DNA of 64,000 bases, from assembly GCF_016834455.1 (NCBI RefSeq), contig NZ_CP069213.1:1488501-1552500 (forward strand), given 5' to 3'. The translations under genes were made by a program, and so were the position numbers. The notes under the pieces are model-generated. The model saw only the letters and a program-made list of their open reading frames with translations, was not told where the DNA came from and did no database searches. This document shows, one piece after another, positions 27,534 through 38,811 of the stretch. Each line of letters starts with the position of its first letter. The stretch's first letter is position 1. The DNA comes from Shewanella litorisediminis (GTDB taxonomy: Bacteria > Pseudomonadota > Gammaproteobacteria > Enterobacterales > Shewanellaceae).

Positions 27534-28190
27534 TTAAAACTGCATCTCAGGCACGTGCTCGGGCACGATAAGCTTGCCGGCAGTCTTCTCAACGATTTCT
27601 TCAACGGTCACGCCCGGGGCGCGCTCCAGCAGGTGGAAGGCGCCGTCTTTGATTTCGATAAAGGCCAGATCGGTGAGAACGCGCTTGATGCAACCAAAAC
27701 CGGTGAGCGGCAGCTCGCACTTGGGCAGCAGCTTGGAGTTGCCGTATTTATCGGCGTGCATCATGGTGACGATGATATTGTCGGCACCGGCCACCAAATC
27801 CATGGCGCCGCCCATGCCTTTTACCAGCTTGCCGGGGATCATCCAGGAGGCGATAGAGCCTTCCACGTCCACTTCGAAGGCGCCAAGGACGGTTAAGTCC
27901 ACATGGCCGCCGCGGATCATGGCAAAGCTCTCGGCGCTGGAGAAAAACGACGCGCCTTTTACCGCGGTCACGGTTTGTTTACCGGCGTTAATCAGATCCG
28001 GGTCAATGGTCTCTTCGGTGGGAAATTCGCCCATGCCGAGCAGGCCATTTTCCGACTGCAGCATGACCTGCATGCCTGCGGGGATGTAGTTTGCTACCAG
28101 CGTTGGAATGCCAATACCCAAGTTTACGTAATAGCCGTCTTTCAGCTCTTTGGCGACGCGCTGGGCCAGTTGTTCTCTTGAAAGTGCCAT
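27534..28190 (-). CDS. scoB: 3-oxoacid CoA-transferase subunit B
   Basis: Transfers CoA to acetoacetate, using subunit A as partner, to form acetoacetyl-CoA. 218 residues. The catalytic Glu47 lies in SENGLLGMG, and GIGIPTLV and GGHVDLTVLGA are family blocks. It completes leucine catabolism after HMG-CoA lyase releases acetoacetate. Twelve bases separate it from scoA, in the same operon. Confidence 0.92.
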   Translation of the reverse strand: MALSREQLAQRVAKELKDGYYVNLGIGIPTLVANYIPAGMQVMLQSENGLLGMGEFPTEETIDPDLINAGKQTVTAVKGASFFSSAESFAMIRGGHVDLTVLGAFEVDVEGSIASWMIPGKLVKGMGGAMDLVAGADNIIVTMMHADKYGNSKLLPKCELPLTGFGCIKRVLTDLAFIEIKDGAFHLLERAPGVTVEEIVEKTAGKLIVPEHVPEMQF

Positions 28191-28201
28191 GGCGTGTCTC
28201 C

Positions 28202-28903
28202 TTATGCCTTTTTCACGGTGCGCTGTTCAATGCGCTTCTCAAAGCTGCCTTTGATGATGCGATCCACATAAATCCCCGGGGTGTGGATGTGGTCCGGGTC
28301 AAGCTCGCCCGGCTCAACAATTTCTTCCACTTCCACCACGGTGATTTTACCGGCGGTGGCCATCATGGGGTTGAAGTTGGCGGCGGTTTTACGGAACACC
28401 AGGTTACCCATGGTATCGGCCTTCCAGGCGCGGATAAGGGCGAAATCGGCGGTCAGGGACTCTTCCAGCACATAGTGGCGGCCCTTGATTTTGCGGGTTT
28501 CTTTACCCTCGGCAACCGGGGTGCCGTAGCCGGTGGCGGTAAAAAACGCCGGAATACCGGCGCCGCCGGCACGGATTTTTTCGGCCAGGGTGCCCTGTGG
28601 GGTGAGAATAACATTCAGCTCACCGCTTAGCATCTGACGCTCGAAGGTCGCGTTTTCACCCACGTAGGAGGCTATCATGGTGCTTATCTGCTTGTTTTGC
28701 AGCAAAAGCCCCAGACCAAAGTCATCAACGCCAGCGTTGTTGGAGATGGCGGTGAGCCCCTTGGTGCCAAGCTTTACCATCTGATTAATCAGGCCTTCCG
28801 GAATACCGCACAGGCCAAAACCGCCCACCATGATGGTCATATTGTCGTTAAGGCCCGCCAGGGCCTGGTCGTAACTGTCGACGACCTTGTAGAGTCCAGC
28901 CAT
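28202..28903 (-). CDS. scoA: 3-oxoacid CoA-transferase subunit A
   Basis: 233 residues, partner of scoB. Family motif [13 protein letters not shown] is at about residues 28-40, with [15 protein letters not shown] and [19 protein letters not shown] downstream. A 260-base gap separates it from liuE, so it may have its own promoter or be read from the liu transcript. Confidence 0.92.
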   Translation of the reverse strand: MAGLYKVVDSYDQALAGLNDNMTIMVGGFGLCGIPEGLINQMVKLGTKGLTAISNNAGVDDFGLGLLLQNKQISTMIASYVGENATFERQMLSGELNVILTPQGTLAEKIRAGGAGIPAFFTATGYGTPVAEGKETRKIKGRHYVLEESLTADFALIRAWKADTMGNLVFRKTAANFNPMMATAGKITVVEVEEIVEPGELDPDHIHTPGIYVDRIIKGSFEKRIEQRTVKKA

Positions 28904-29101
28904 CTTGTCTTCCTTTTGTTCTTAACCTGCTGTGTTCAGGTTTACTGTATTCTGTCGAATGCGTCCTGCCTTGGGTGAGGCAGGAAGATAGTTATTGTTA
29001 TCTTTTACCTGGGTTAGCTTGAGCTTCTGTCCAGTGCATCTTGCCTGAGTCGCTCAAGCTTGCGGCCCACAAACAAGGCGCGGCCGACGCTGTGGAATCC
29101 T

Positions 29102-29163
29102 TACACCCTCAATCCCTCAATCCCTCAACTAAATCCCTAAAAATCCCTTAATCCTTAAAACCC
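29102..29163. repeat. Degenerate AATCCCT tandem repeats
   Basis: About six imperfect copies of a CTCAATCC/AATCCCT unit directly downstream of liuE, in the gap before scoA. No stable structure seen. Confidence 0.7.
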
Positions 29164-30057
29164 TTACACCGAAAGCGCCCGCGCTACCTTGGAGCCATTT
29201 TGTCTGCCAAGGGCGGCGCTGATACGGTTACCGGCCTCAATCAGTTTGCCAAGGTCGATACCTGTGTCTATGCCCATACCGTGGAGCATATACACCAGAT
29301 CTTCGCTGGCCAGATTGCCCGACGCACCCTTGGCATAGGGGCAGCCACCAAGGCCTGCCACCGAGGTATCCACGGTGCGGATGCCGGTCTCAAGGCAGGC
29401 GAGGATATTGGCAAGCGCCTGGCCGTAGGTGTCGTGGAAGTGCAGCGCGAGCTTATCTGCCGGCACTTTAGCCGCCACGGCTTCCACCATTTTACGGGCC
29501 TTTGCGGGCGTGCCAACGCCGATGGTGTCACCCAAAGAAATTTCATAGCAGCCGAGTTTGTACAGAATTTCAGACACCCGCGCCACTTCGCTTGCGGCTA
29601 TCTCGCCATCGTAGGGGCATCCGAGCACGCAGGACACATAACCGCGCACCGGTAAATTGTGCTCTTTCGCTTTTTCCATCAATGGGATAAACCGCTCAAT
29701 CGACTCTTCAATCGAGCAGTTGATATTCTTCTGACTGAAGCCCTCGGAGGCGGCGGCAAATACCGCAACTTCTGAGGCATTGGCGTCAAGGGCGAGTTCC
29801 AGGCCCTTGAGATTGGGGGTAAGGGCGCTGTAACGCACGCCTGCCACACGGGAAATCCCCTTAAGTACCTCGCCTGAGTCGGCCATTTGTGGCACCCACT
29901 TGGGGGAGACGAAACTTGCCGCCTCGATGCGGTTAACGCCTGCGCTGGCAAGGTTCTCAACCAGCAGAATTTTATCGGCTGTAGTCACCTGCTTTTCGTT
30001 TTGCAGGCCATCACGGGGGCCGACTTCAAACAGGCTGATGTGTGAGGGCAATGCCAT
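29164..30057 (-). CDS. liuE: Hydroxymethylglutaryl-CoA lyase
   Basis: Splits HMG-CoA into acetyl-CoA and acetoacetate, last step of the leucine pathway proper. 297 residues. [11 protein letters not shown] at about 10-20 binds the metal and substrate, and the [12 protein letters not shown] loop carries the catalytic Cys. ATG 30057 lies one base after the liuD stop. A longer in-frame start inside liuD is rejected because the product is full length from here. Confidence 0.95.
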   Translation of the reverse strand: MALPSHISLFEVGPRDGLQNEKQVTTADKILLVENLASAGVNRIEAASFVSPKWVPQMADSGEVLKGISRVAGVRYSALTPNLKGLELALDANASEVAVFAAASEGFSQKNINCSIEESIERFIPLMEKAKEHNLPVRGYVSCVLGCPYDGEIAASEVARVSEILYKLGCYEISLGDTIGVGTPAKARKMVEAVAAKVPADKLALHFHDTYGQALANILACLETGIRTVDTSVAGLGGCPYAKGASGNLASEDLVYMLHGMGIDTGIDLGKLIEAGNRISAALGRQNGSKVARALSV

Positions 30058-30058
30058 C

Positions 30059-32080
30059 TTAGGCCTCCGCTTCTTTGCTGTTGGCTGCAGCATCGGCTGG
30101 CTCAAGCGACAGCAGCAGGGTGCCGTCGGACACCAGCTCACCCGGGGCGAAGAAGAACTCGCTCACCACCCCATCGAAAGGCGCTTCGATGGTGTATTCC
30201 ATCTTCATGGCTTCCATTACCAGCAAACCCTGTCCGGCAGTGACCGTGTCGCCAACCGCAACCAGATGAGTCACCACAGTGCCGTTCATCGGTGCCTTGA
30301 GCTTGTCTTCGGAGCTTGCGGTTTCTTCCAATACCTGGCCGAGCACTTCGCGGAAATGGTAGCTGCCGCGCGCGAGGAATACGGTCAGGCCGCCTTCTTC
30401 GAGGGATACCGTCACCTTCATCTTGTGGCCGTTGATTTCGCACTTAAGCTCAGAGGCGTCAATGCTGCCACTGAGCTCAATCAGCTTGTCGTTAAGGCTT
30501 AGCTGGTAGCAGCCGCCCATCTCTGTCAGTTCGGCGCTGCGGCTCTGATGCGCGTCATCCAGCAGGGTTACGCTGTGGCGTTTTGGGCTGCTTAAGCGAA
30601 AGCCCTTGAGGCTCGACCAGGGGCTGAAAGGGTCGTGCCCGGCAGCTTGATGAATATCGGCTTCACGGAGAATAAGCTGGGTCAGCACCGCCAGTACAAA
30701 GGCGGTGTCGGCATCATCACGACTGTCGCCAATCAGGGCATCGCCATAGCGGCCAATAAAGTCGGTGGAGAAGTTGGCGCCTGCAAACGCCGGATGCTCG
30801 GCGATGTTCGCCAGAAACTCGATATTGTGCTTAAGGCCGCCCACACGGTAATCGCCAAGAGCGCGGGTAAGACGGGCCAGCGCGCGGGGGCGCGACTCAT
30901 CCCACACGATGAGTTTGGCAATCATCGGGTCGTAATAGTTTGAAATCACATCGTTTTCACGTACCCCTGAGTCGATGCGCACATGGCGGCTTGGCTCAGG
31001 CTCACGCAAAAAGGTGAGTTTGCCGCTGGCGGGCAGGAACTCATTATTGGGGTCTTCGGCGTAAATCCTTGCTTCGAACGAGTGACCGTGGATTTGAATT
31101 TCGTGCTGCTCCAGCGGCAATACTGATCCCGACGCCACCAACAGCTGCCATTTCACCAGGTCCTGACCTGTGACCATTTCGGTGACAGGGTGCTCTACCT
31201 GCAGACGGGTGTTCATCTCCATAAAGAAGAAGCTCATATCCAAATCAAGCAGGAACTCCACGGTACCGGCACCGCGATAATCGATGGCCTTGGCGGCGGC
31301 CACGGCGGCTTCACCCATTTGCCTGCGCAGGCTGTCGGGCAGGCCCGGGGCAGGGGCTTCTTCCACCACCTTTTGGTGGCGGCGCTGGATGGAGCAGTCA
31401 CGATCAGACAGATACACGCAGTTGCCGTGTGAATCGGCAAACACCTGCACTTCCACGTGGCGCGGCTGACGCAGATAGCGCTCCATGAGCAGTTTATCGT
31501 TACCGAAGCTGGAGGCGGCCTCGCGGCGAGCCGAGTCGATAGCAGCTTTAAGCTCGCTCTCACCCTCGACAATACGCATGCCCTTGCCACCGCCACCGTA
31601 GGCGGCTTTGATAAGGAGCGGATAACCAATCTTTTTTGCCTCGGCAAGCAGGGTGGCATCAGTTTGATCGTCGCCGTGGTAGCCGGGCACCAAGGGCACA
31701 CCTGCTTTTTCCATGATGAGCTTGGCGGCGCTTTTGCTGCCCATCGCATCGATGGCATCAGAGCCCGGGCCGACAAAGGCGATGCCGTTCGCCTCACAGG
31801 CGCGGGCAAATTCGGCGTTTTCAGAAAGGAATCCGTAGCCGGGGTGAATGGCCTCGGCGCCGCACTTTTTGGCGATGTCGATAATCAGCTCACCGCGCAG
31901 GTACGAGCTTGCCGGGGCGCTTTCCCCCAGGTAAAAGGACTCATCCGCCAGCGCCACATGGCGGGCGTCGCGGTCGGCGTCGGAATACACGGCCACGGTT
32001 TTAATGCCCATATCGCGGGCGGTGCGGATAACGCGGCAGGCGATTTCACCGCGGTTAGCAATTAAGAGTTTGTTAAACAT
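30059..32080 (-). CDS. liuD: Methylcrotonyl-CoA carboxylase, biotin subunit
   Basis: 673 residues: biotin carboxylase domain ([20 protein letters not shown] start, ATP-grasp loop [11 protein letters not shown], biotin carboxylase block [13 protein letters not shown]), a linker, and a C-terminal biotinyl domain with the attachment Lys in VMEAMKMEY. Partners with liuB to carboxylate 3-methylcrotonyl-CoA. The start at 32080 matches the family; the open frame upstream runs into liuC and is not used. Confidence 0.95.
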   Translation of the reverse strand: MFNKLLIANRGEIACRVIRTARDMGIKTVAVYSDADRDARHVALADESFYLGESAPASSYLRGELIIDIAKKCGAEAIHPGYGFLSENAEFARACEANGIAFVGPGSDAIDAMGSKSAAKLIMEKAGVPLVPGYHGDDQTDATLLAEAKKIGYPLLIKAAYGGGGKGMRIVEGESELKAAIDSARREAASSFGNDKLLMERYLRQPRHVEVQVFADSHGNCVYLSDRDCSIQRRHQKVVEEAPAPGLPDSLRRQMGEAAVAAAKAIDYRGAGTVEFLLDLDMSFFFMEMNTRLQVEHPVTEMVTGQDLVKWQLLVASGSVLPLEQHEIQIHGHSFEARIYAEDPNNEFLPASGKLTFLREPEPSRHVRIDSGVRENDVISNYYDPMIAKLIVWDESRPRALARLTRALGDYRVGGLKHNIEFLANIAEHPAFAGANFSTDFIGRYGDALIGDSRDDADTAFVLAVLTQLILREADIHQAAGHDPFSPWSSLKGFRLSSPKRHSVTLLDDAHQSRSAELTEMGGCYQLSLNDKLIELSGSIDASELKCEINGHKMKVTVSLEEGGLTVFLARGSYHFREVLGQVLEETASSEDKLKAPMNGTVVTHLVAVGDTVTAGQGLLVMEAMKMEYTIEAPFDGVVSEFFFAPGELVSDGTLLLSLEPADAAANSKEAEA

Positions 32081-32090
32081 GGAAAATCCC

Positions 32091-32921
32091 TTAGTCCTTG
32101 CTGCCGGTATCATTAACCCAGGCTGGGCTTCGCTTATCGAAAAAGGCGTTGAGGCCTTCCTGTCCTTCGCCAGACACCCGAATGCGGGCGATGCGCTCGC
32201 TGGTGTAGTCGCGGGTGTGCTCATCAATCACGCCGCTTTGCAGCCGGGCGATGAGCGACTTGCACCAACCGAGGGCCTGGGGGCTGCCGCTGAGCAGGTT
32301 TTGAATGATGGGGGCAGCCGCGGCATCTAAATCGTCAGCAATTTCATGCACTACGCCTAAGGCCAGCGCCATGCTGGCATCGAAGCGCTCAGCCGTGAGC
32401 ATATAGCGGCGGCTCTGGCGTGGCCCCATGGCGCGCACCACGTAGGGGCTGATGACCGCAGGAATAAGCCCCAGTTTGACCTCAGACAGGCAGAAACTGG
32501 CTTTGTGGCTCGAAATCGCGATATCGCAGCAGCAAATCAGCCCCAGGGCGCCGCCGTAGGCTGCGCCGTTAACCAATACGATAGATGGCTTGGGGAAGCG
32601 GTCCAGGGTATCCATCAGGTTGGCAAGCTCGCGGGCATCTTTGAGGTTGGCGTCAAAGTCCATGGCGGCTTGCTTGCGCATCCAGTTCAAATCGGCGCCG
32701 GCAGAGAAATGCTTGCCGTCGCTTTTAAGCACCATCAAAGCGCAGTCGCTCTCATGGGCGAAGGCATTGATGGCCTGGGTCATTTCGCTGATCATCACCT
32801 CATCGAAGGCGTTGTGCACCTCGGGGCGATTCAAGATGAGATAACCCACCTTGCCCTTAAGCTCACAGCGCACGGCACTGAAGGAGGCAGACAGCTCGGC
32901 AATGGAAGTCATGGTTGTCAT
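32091..32921 (-). CDS. liuC: Methylglutaconyl-CoA hydratase
   Basis: Enoyl-CoA hydratase family, 276 residues. Oxyanion loops at KHFSAGADLNWMRK and VNGAAYGGALGLI. Hydrates 3-methylglutaconyl-CoA to HMG-CoA. The AAGGAG ribosome site before ATG 32921 fixes the start, ten bases after liuB. The specific substrate is inferred from its place between liuB and liuD. Confidence 0.92.
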   Translation of the reverse strand: MTTMTSIAELSASFSAVRCELKGKVGYLILNRPEVHNAFDEVMISEMTQAINAFAHESDCALMVLKSDGKHFSAGADLNWMRKQAAMDFDANLKDARELANLMDTLDRFPKPSIVLVNGAAYGGALGLICCCDIAISSHKASFCLSEVKLGLIPAVISPYVVRAMGPRQSRRYMLTAERFDASMALALGVVHEIADDLDAAAAPIIQNLLSGSPQALGWCKSLIARLQSGVIDEHTRDYTSERIARIRVSGEGQEGLNAFFDKRSPAWVNDTGSKD

Positions 32922-32931
32922 CTGCTTCTCC

Positions 32932-34539
32932 TTACATGCGGAACACGCCGAAGCGGGTCTCTTCGATGGGGGCGTTGAGGGCGGCGGAAATGGCCAGCCC
33001 CAGTACGTCACGGGTTTGCGCCGGGTCGATAATGCCGTCGTCCCACAGGCGGGCGCTGGCATGGTACGGATGACCCTCTTTGTCGTACTGGGCGATGATG
33101 GGGGCCTTGAATTTGGCTTCTTCTTCGGCGCTCATGGTTTCGCCTTTACGGGCGAGGCCATCTTTACGCACAGTGGCCAGCACGCCAGCGGCCTGCTCGC
33201 CGCCCATCACCGAAATGCGGGCATTGGGCCACATCCACATCAGGGTAGGCTCAAAGGCGCGGCCGCACATGCCGTAGTTACCGGCGCCGTAGCTGCCGCC
33301 AATCAGCACGGTGAACTTGGGCACAGTGGCGCAGGACACCGCGGTCACCATCTTGGCGCCGTGCTTGGCAATGCCTTCGTGTTCGTATTTTTTACCCACC
33401 ATAAAGCCGGTGATGTTTTGCAAAAACACCAGTGGAATCTTGCGCTGGCAGCACAGCTCAATGAAGTGGGCGCCTTTCTGGGCCGACTCTGAGAACAGAA
33501 TGCCGTTGTTGGCCACTATGCCCACCGGATAGCCGTGGATACGGGCAAAGCCGCACACCAGGGTGGCGCCGTAGTTGGCCTTGAACTCGTCAAAGTCGGA
33601 GTCATCCACGATACGGGCAATCACTTCTTTCACATCGAAGGGCTTTTTCAGGTCGGTACCGACGATGCCGTAAAGTTCGTTGATGTCGTACTTGGGCGGT
33701 TTGACTTTCGCGAGTTGCAGCTCAACCTGCTTTTGACGGTTAAGGCGGGATACCGCCTTGCGGGCGAGCTCCAGCGCATGTTCATCGTTTTGCGCCAGGT
33801 GGTCGGCTACGCCGCTGATTTTGGTGTGCACGTCGCCGCCGCCAAGCTCCTCGGCGCTGACTTCTTCGCCGGTGGCAGCTTTCACCAGTGGTGGGCCTGC
33901 CAAAAAGATGGTGCCCTGCTCACGCACGATAATGGATTCGTCCGCCATGGCAGGCACGTAGGCGCCGCCTGCGGTACACAGGCCCATCACCACCGCGATT
34001 TGCGGAATGCCCTTGGCGGACATGCGTGCCTGATTGAAAAAGATGCGGCCGAAGTGGTCGCGGTCGGGGAACACTTCATCCTGACGGGGCAGGTTGGCGC
34101 CGCCCGAGTCCACCAGATAGATGCAGGGCAGGTGGCAGCGCTCGGCAATGGCCTGGGCGCGCAGGTGCTTTTTCACCGTGATCGGGTAGTAGGTGCCGCC
34201 CTTTACCGTGGCATCGTTGGCGATAATCATGCACTCGACGCCGCTGACCCGGCCGATACCGGCAATGATGCCCGCCGCCGGTACGTCTTCATCGTACACC
34301 TCGAAGGCCGCAAACTGGCTCAGCTCCAGAAAGGGCGAGCCGGGGTCCAGCAGTTTTTCCACCCGGGCGCGGGGGGCGAGCTTGCCACGGGATAAGTGGC
34401 GCTCCATGGCAACCGGGCCGCCGCCTTGCTCGATATGGGCGAGCTTGTCTTTGAGGTCAGCCACCAGGGCCGCCATGGCATCGTGTTTTTGTTTGAATTC
34501 GTCGCTGCGTGGATTCACGCGGGAGGTAAGTTGAGTCAC
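32932..34539 (-). CDS. liuB: Methylcrotonyl-CoA carboxylase, carboxyltransferase subunit
   Basis: 535 residues, the standard length. Crotonase-like carboxyltransferase halves with RHLSRGK-type N-terminal block, [15 protein letters not shown], and [22 protein letters not shown] start at 34539, chosen because GGAGGA lies eight bases upstream and the sequence [16 protein letters not shown] matches the family N-terminus; the longer open frame has no such support. Confidence 0.95.
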   Translation of the reverse strand: MTQLTSRVNPRSDEFKQKHDAMAALVADLKDKLAHIEQGGGPVAMERHLSRGKLAPRARVEKLLDPGSPFLELSQFAAFEVYDEDVPAAGIIAGIGRVSGVECMIIANDATVKGGTYYPITVKKHLRAQAIAERCHLPCIYLVDSGGANLPRQDEVFPDRDHFGRIFFNQARMSAKGIPQIAVVMGLCTAGGAYVPAMADESIIVREQGTIFLAGPPLVKAATGEEVSAEELGGGDVHTKISGVADHLAQNDEHALELARKAVSRLNRQKQVELQLAKVKPPKYDINELYGIVGTDLKKPFDVKEVIARIVDDSDFDEFKANYGATLVCGFARIHGYPVGIVANNGILFSESAQKGAHFIELCCQRKIPLVFLQNITGFMVGKKYEHEGIAKHGAKMVTAVSCATVPKFTVLIGGSYGAGNYGMCGRAFEPTLMWMWPNARISVMGGEQAAGVLATVRKDGLARKGETMSAEEEAKFKAPIIAQYDKEGHPYHASARLWDDGIIDPAQTRDVLGLAISAALNAPIEETRFGVFRM

Positions 34540-34670
34540 GTCTTGTGTCCTCCAAGGGGCAGGCCTGTTGCCTGCCGCTGTGTCCTTATACCCCGGCACT
34601 TCGCCGGGGAATGGGATGTGAAGAGTTGGGCTTATCTACTTGGCTTAGCGGCCTGATTTATAAGACAGAG

Positions 34671-35840
34671 TTATTTAGTCTCGTTAAAGAGCTCGCGGCC
34701 AATCAGCATGCGGCGGATTTCCGATGTGCCGGCGCCGATTTCATACAGTTTGGCGTCCCGCAGCAGGCGGCCGGTGGCGTATTCATTCACGTAGCCGTTA
34801 CCACCGAGGAGCTGAATCGCATCCAGCGCCATCTTGGTGGCCAATTCGGCGGCATAGAGGATGACACCGGCGGCATCTTTACGGGTGGTTTCGCCGCGGT
34901 CGCAGGCGCGGGCCACGTTGTACACGTAGGATTTGGCCGCGTTCATGCCGGTGTACATGTCGGCAAGCTTGCCCTGAACCAGTTGGAACTCACCAATGGA
35001 TTTACCGAACTGCACCCGCTCGTGGATGTAGGGTACGACGATATCCATACAGGCGGTCATGATCCCAAGTGGGCCGCCGGAGAGCACCACGCGCTCGTAA
35101 TCCAGACCACTCATCAGCACCTTCACGCCGTTGTTGAGGCCGCCCAGGATGTTTTCTTCGGGTACTTCACAGTCTTCAAATACCAGCTCACAGGTGTTGG
35201 AGCCGCGCATGCCGAGCTTATCGAGCTTCTGCGCCTGGGAGAAACCCTTGAAGCCGCGCTCAACGATAAAGGCGGTGATGCCGTGTGGGCCCTTGTCGAG
35301 GTCTGTTTTGGCGTAAATCACATAGGTGTGGGCGTCGGGGCCATTGGTGATCCACATCTTGTTGCCATTGAGGATATAGCGGTCGCCTTCCTTGCGGGCA
35401 TGCAGCTTCATGGACACCACGTCGGAGCCGGCGTTGGGCTCGCTCATGGCCAGGGCGCCTATGTGCTCACCACTGACGAGCTTGGGCAGGTATTTGGCGC
35501 GCTGAGCCTCGTTGCCGTTGCGATAGATTTGGTTGACGCACAGGTTGGAATGGGCGCCGTAGGAGAGGCCAATGGAGGCCGAGGCGCGGCTGATTTCTTC
35601 CATGGCTACCACGTGGGCGAGGTAACCCATGTTCACGCCGCCGTATTCTTCGGCCACGGTGACGCCCAGCAGGCCCATGTCGCCGAATTTTGCCCACAGC
35701 TCGTTGGGGAAAGCGTTGTCGCGGTCAACCTTTTCGGCCAGCGGCGCAATTTCACCCTTGGCAAATTCGTATACTGCGTCCCGCAGCATATCCACGTCTT
35801 CACCGAGTCCGAAGTTGAGAGTAGAGTACAGGTGGCTCAT
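34671..35840 (-). CDS. liuA: Isovaleryl-CoA dehydrogenase
   Basis: FAD-dependent acyl-CoA dehydrogenase, 389 residues, first committed step of leucine breakdown after oxidative decarboxylation. The catalytic Glu in [12 protein letters not shown] is at the position special to isovaleryl-CoA dehydrogenases (in the mid-C-terminal helix, rather than near the C-terminus as in short-chain enzymes). First structural gene after liuR; 131 bases separate it from liuB. Confidence 0.95.
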   Translation of the reverse strand: MSHLYSTLNFGLGEDVDMLRDAVYEFAKGEIAPLAEKVDRDNAFPNELWAKFGDMGLLGVTVAEEYGGVNMGYLAHVVAMEEISRASASIGLSYGAHSNLCVNQIYRNGNEAQRAKYLPKLVSGEHIGALAMSEPNAGSDVVSMKLHARKEGDRYILNGNKMWITNGPDAHTYVIYAKTDLDKGPHGITAFIVERGFKGFSQAQKLDKLGMRGSNTCELVFEDCEVPEENILGGLNNGVKVLMSGLDYERVVLSGGPLGIMTACMDIVVPYIHERVQFGKSIGEFQLVQGKLADMYTGMNAAKSYVYNVARACDRGETTRKDAAGVILYAAELATKMALDAIQLLGGNGYVNEYATGRLLRDAKLYEIGAGTSEIRRMLIGRELFNETK

Positions 35841-35925
35841 GTGCTTGTGTCCTTAAATCTGCTTGTTGTCTTGTTATCTTTATTATTGTGTCGGTCTTTA
35901 TTCAGTCTGGGCGCTGGCGTAATCT

Positions 35926-36330
35926 TCAGGAACTCTTGGATTGACCTTCGAGTGCACCACGGCACTGGGCCTCGGCGCTGGTGAGTTCCATCAATACCAC
36001 CTTGATGTCGTCCATCTGCTGTTGCAGCGCGGCTTTTTTCTCTTCAATCAGCGCCAGCATGGTATTGAGCTGGGTTACGCTGGTTTTGTCGGCATCGTAA
36101 AGCTCAAACAAACGGCGGGTTTCCGCCAACGAAAACCCGAGGCGCTTGCCACGCAGGATAAGCTTTAAGCGAACCCTGTCTTTCAGGCTGTAGATACGTG
36201 TCTGGCCACGCCGCTTGGGCTTGAGCAGCCCCTGATCCTCATAGAAGCGGATAGAGCGGGTGGTAATGTCGAATTCTTTCGACAAGTCACTGATTGAATA
36301 GCTGGTTTGCGCACTGTTGGTTGAACTCAT
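35926..36330 (-). CDS. liuR: LiuR, MerR-family regulator of branched-chain degradation
   Basis: 134 residues from ATG 36330 (a TTG at 36357 would add nine residues). N-terminal MerR helix-turn-helix YSISDLSKEFDITTRSIRFY, then EDQGLLKPKRRGQTRIY, and a C-terminal coiled coil with no metal-binding Cys pattern. Known in Shewanella and relatives as the repressor of liu and related genes. It heads the cluster and a LiuR-type palindrome lies about 50 bases upstream of its start. Confidence 0.9.
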   Translation of the reverse strand: MSSTNSAQTSYSISDLSKEFDITTRSIRFYEDQGLLKPKRRGQTRIYSLKDRVRLKLILRGKRLGFSLAETRRLFELYDADKTSVTQLNTMLALIEEKKAALQQQMDDIKVVLMELTSAEAQCRGALEGQSKSS

Positions 36331-36378
36331 CTCGACACCGGATTTTTCTTGTTTCAATTGGATGCAAGATATATGAAG

Positions 36379-36394
36379 TTTACGTAAAGGTAAA
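36379..36394. promoter_or_regulatory. LiuR-type operator at the liuR promoter
   Basis: TTTACGTAAAGGTAAA, 6-base arms TTTACG/GGTAAA (one mismatch from perfect) around four bases. Similar to the site at 48378-48393. Confidence 0.65.
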
Positions 36395-36702
36395 GTTGGA
36401 GTGCGCGTGGCAAAGGCATTTTCATGGTGACCAGTGTCAGGCTTAGCTTACAGCCCTGCCGGGTGGTGTTTTCAAGGGACTCGCGTGTTCTTCAGGGCCG
36501 GGGCATCCGTTCATCTCAATCATTCAATCTCATGACTTACCCGTGGCTCCCGCCGTGATGGCCGTGTTTTTCATGCTCACACGCAAACCCTCCTAGGCTT
36601 TTGTCTAATGGGGGGCAGGGCGACTCCGCGCAATAATGCCGAAGATAAGGAAGGGACCTTACCGGCGCAGATGTCGCCACTCCACCCCGGAGGACCATTA
36701 CA
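36395..36702. other. Intergenic region before the acyl-CoA synthetase gene
   Basis: About 310 bases without a supported gene. It must carry the prpE-like promoter. A GGAGG ribosome site precedes ATG 36703. Confidence 0.5.
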
Positions 36703-38637
36703 ATGACAACAATAAGCACAAGCACAAAGATGCCAGCGGATCCTGCTGAGGCGCTGCGCCAGGAAGCCAGGGACAACCCTGAGCAATACTGGCGAAAGGC
36801 CGCTGCATTGGTGGACTGGCACAAGGCGCCGGAGACCATTCTGGATTCGTCACAGGCACCCCTGTACCGCTGGTACACAGACGGTGAAATCAATACCTGC
36901 TATAACGCCCTCGACCGTCAGGTGGCCGCAGGGCGGGGCAGTCAGACGGCATTCCACTATGTCAGCCCGGTGACAGACACCGAATATTCCATCAGCTACG
37001 AAGAATGTTTGGCGCAGGTGAAGCGCTTGGCGGGTTTACTCAAGTCACAGGGCGTGAACAAGGGAGACCGGGTGGTGATTTACATGCCCATGGTGCCCGA
37101 AACGGCCTATGCCATGCTCGCCTGTGCCCGCATCGGCGCGATTCATTCGGTGGTGTTTGGTGGCTTTGCTGCCAATGAGCTTGCCAGTCGAATCAATGAT
37201 GCCAAGCCGGTGATGGTGCTTTCAGCGTCCTGTGGGGTAGAGCCGTCGGGTGTGGTGGCCTATAAGCCGCTGCTGGATGCCGCCCTGGCTCAGGCGAGCC
37301 ATAAAGTCAGCAAGTGTCTGATTTTACAGCGCCCTCAGTATGAAGCCGGGATGACACCAGGACGGGATCTTGACTGGCAGCAGTCTGTGGCCAGCGCGCC
37401 GGATGCCGACTGGGTACCGGTCAAGGCGACCGATCCGCTTTATGTACTCTATACCTCTGGCACAACCGGCCAACCCAAGGGTGTGGTGCGGGACAATGGC
37501 GGCCATGCGGTGGCGCTGGCCTGGTCGATGCGCTACCTCTACGACATAGAGCCCGGCGATACCTTCTGGGCCGCCTCAGACGTGGGTTGGGTTGTGGGTC
37601 ACTCTTACATCGTGTACGGGCCGCTGATTGCCGGTGCAACCTCTGTGCTTTACGAAGGTAAACCCGTGGGAACCCCGGATGCCGGTGCGTTCTGGCGCAC
37701 CATTAAAAAGTATGGTGTGAAGAGCTTTTTTACCGCGCCTACCGCCATTCGCGCCATCAAGCGGGAAGACCCCGAAGGCTTTTTCTGCCGCAACACCAAC
37801 CTCGATTGCCTGAAACAGATGTTCCTGGCCGGGGAGCGCTGCGATCCCGATACCCTGCTGTGGGCCCAGGAGATGCTTGGAAAGCCTGTAATTGACCACT
37901 GGTGGCAAACCGAAACCGGTTGGCCGGTGGCGTCCAACTTAATGGGTATCGCGCAAATGCCCATCAAGCCAGGCTCTCCGGCACGCCCCGTGCCCGGTTA
38001 TCAGGTGGATGTGGTGGATGAGGCCGGTAACAGCGTGGGCGCCGGTGAATACGGCAACGTGGTTATTCGCCTGCCATTGCCTCCGGGCACACTGCCGACC
38101 CTGTGGCAAAACGACAGGCGCTACATCGACAGTTACCTCTCCATGTATCCGGATTGTTATCTTACGGGTGATGCGGGGTACATGGATGAAGACGGCTACC
38201 TGTACATCATGAGCCGCATCGACGATGTGATTAATGTGGCCGGTCATCGCCTGTCCACCGGCCGGTTTGAAGAGGTGCTCTGTCAGCATCCGGCGGTTGC
38301 CGAAGCGGCTGTGATTGGCGTGGAGGATAAGCTAAAGGGGCAGGTGCCGCTGGGATTGGTGGTGCTCAAGAACGGCGTGGATATCACCGATGAGCAGCTC
38401 AATAAAGAGCTGATTGCCCTGGTGCGCAGCGAAATAGGCCCGGTGGCGGCCTTTAAGCTGGTGAGTGCCATTCCCAAATTGCCCAAGACCCGCTCAGGCA
38501 AAATCCTGCGTGCCACCATGCGCAAGATTGCCGACAATCAGGAATACAGTGTGCCTGCGACCATTGAGGATCCGGCGACACTGGAGCTGGTGCGCAACAC
38601 CCTGACCCGAATGGGCTATGGTGACGCCAGGGTGTAA
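36703..38637 (+). CDS. prpE: Propionyl-CoA synthetase-like acyl-CoA synthetase
   Basis: 644 residues, AMP-forming. Adenylation motif YTSGTTGQPKGVV, the ACS block HWWQTETGWPVASN, and the C-terminal Lys motif KTRSGKILR (expected acetylation site). The CGVEPSGVVAYKPLLDAAL segment favours the PrpE/ACSS3 branch over acetyl-CoA synthetase. Activates short acyl acids such as propionate, which fits beside branched-chain amino acid breakdown. Exact substrate preference is inferred. Confidence 0.85.
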   Translation: MTTISTSTKMPADPAEALRQEARDNPEQYWRKAAALVDWHKAPETILDSSQAPLYRWYTDGEINTCYNALDRQVAAGRGSQTAFHYVSPVTDTEYSISYEECLAQVKRLAGLLKSQGVNKGDRVVIYMPMVPETAYAMLACARIGAIHSVVFGGFAANELASRINDAKPVMVLSASCGVEPSGVVAYKPLLDAALAQASHKVSKCLILQRPQYEAGMTPGRDLDWQQSVASAPDADWVPVKATDPLYVLYTSGTTGQPKGVVRDNGGHAVALAWSMRYLYDIEPGDTFWAASDVGWVVGHSYIVYGPLIAGATSVLYEGKPVGTPDAGAFWRTIKKYGVKSFFTAPTAIRAIKREDPEGFFCRNTNLDCLKQMFLAGERCDPDTLLWAQEMLGKPVIDHWWQTETGWPVASNLMGIAQMPIKPGSPARPVPGYQVDVVDEAGNSVGAGEYGNVVIRLPLPPGTLPTLWQNDRRYIDSYLSMYPDCYLTGDAGYMDEDGYLYIMSRIDDVINVAGHRLSTGRFEEVLCQHPAVAEAAVIGVEDKLKGQVPLGLVVLKNGVDITDEQLNKELIALVRSEIGPVAAFKLVSAIPKLPKTRSGKILRATMRKIADNQEYSVPATIEDPATLELVRNTLTRMGYGDARV

Positions 38638-38648
38638 TTCCCGATATT

Positions 38649-38675
38649 AAGCCCCCGCATTGCGGGGGCTTTTTT
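38649..38675 (+). terminator. Intrinsic terminator after prpE
   Basis: AAGCCCCCGC/GCGGGGGCTT stem followed by T6. Confidence 0.9.
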
Positions 38676-38811
38676 CTGGGCTAAGGCCGTCATTTTGCAA
38701 CAGTTTTACATTGCAATCCTATGCATTTTCTTACCTTGCTGTAATTCAGTTACCAAAATCGCTATAATCCGCCGCGAAATTTGGCTCTTTCTGTACCCGT
38801 GGAATAAAACC

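Noticed and set aside
32081-32227. Upstream extension of the methylcrotonyl-CoA carboxylase biotin subunit
   Set aside because: It overlaps liuC and is rich in residues unlike the family; the [12 protein letters not shown] start is clear.
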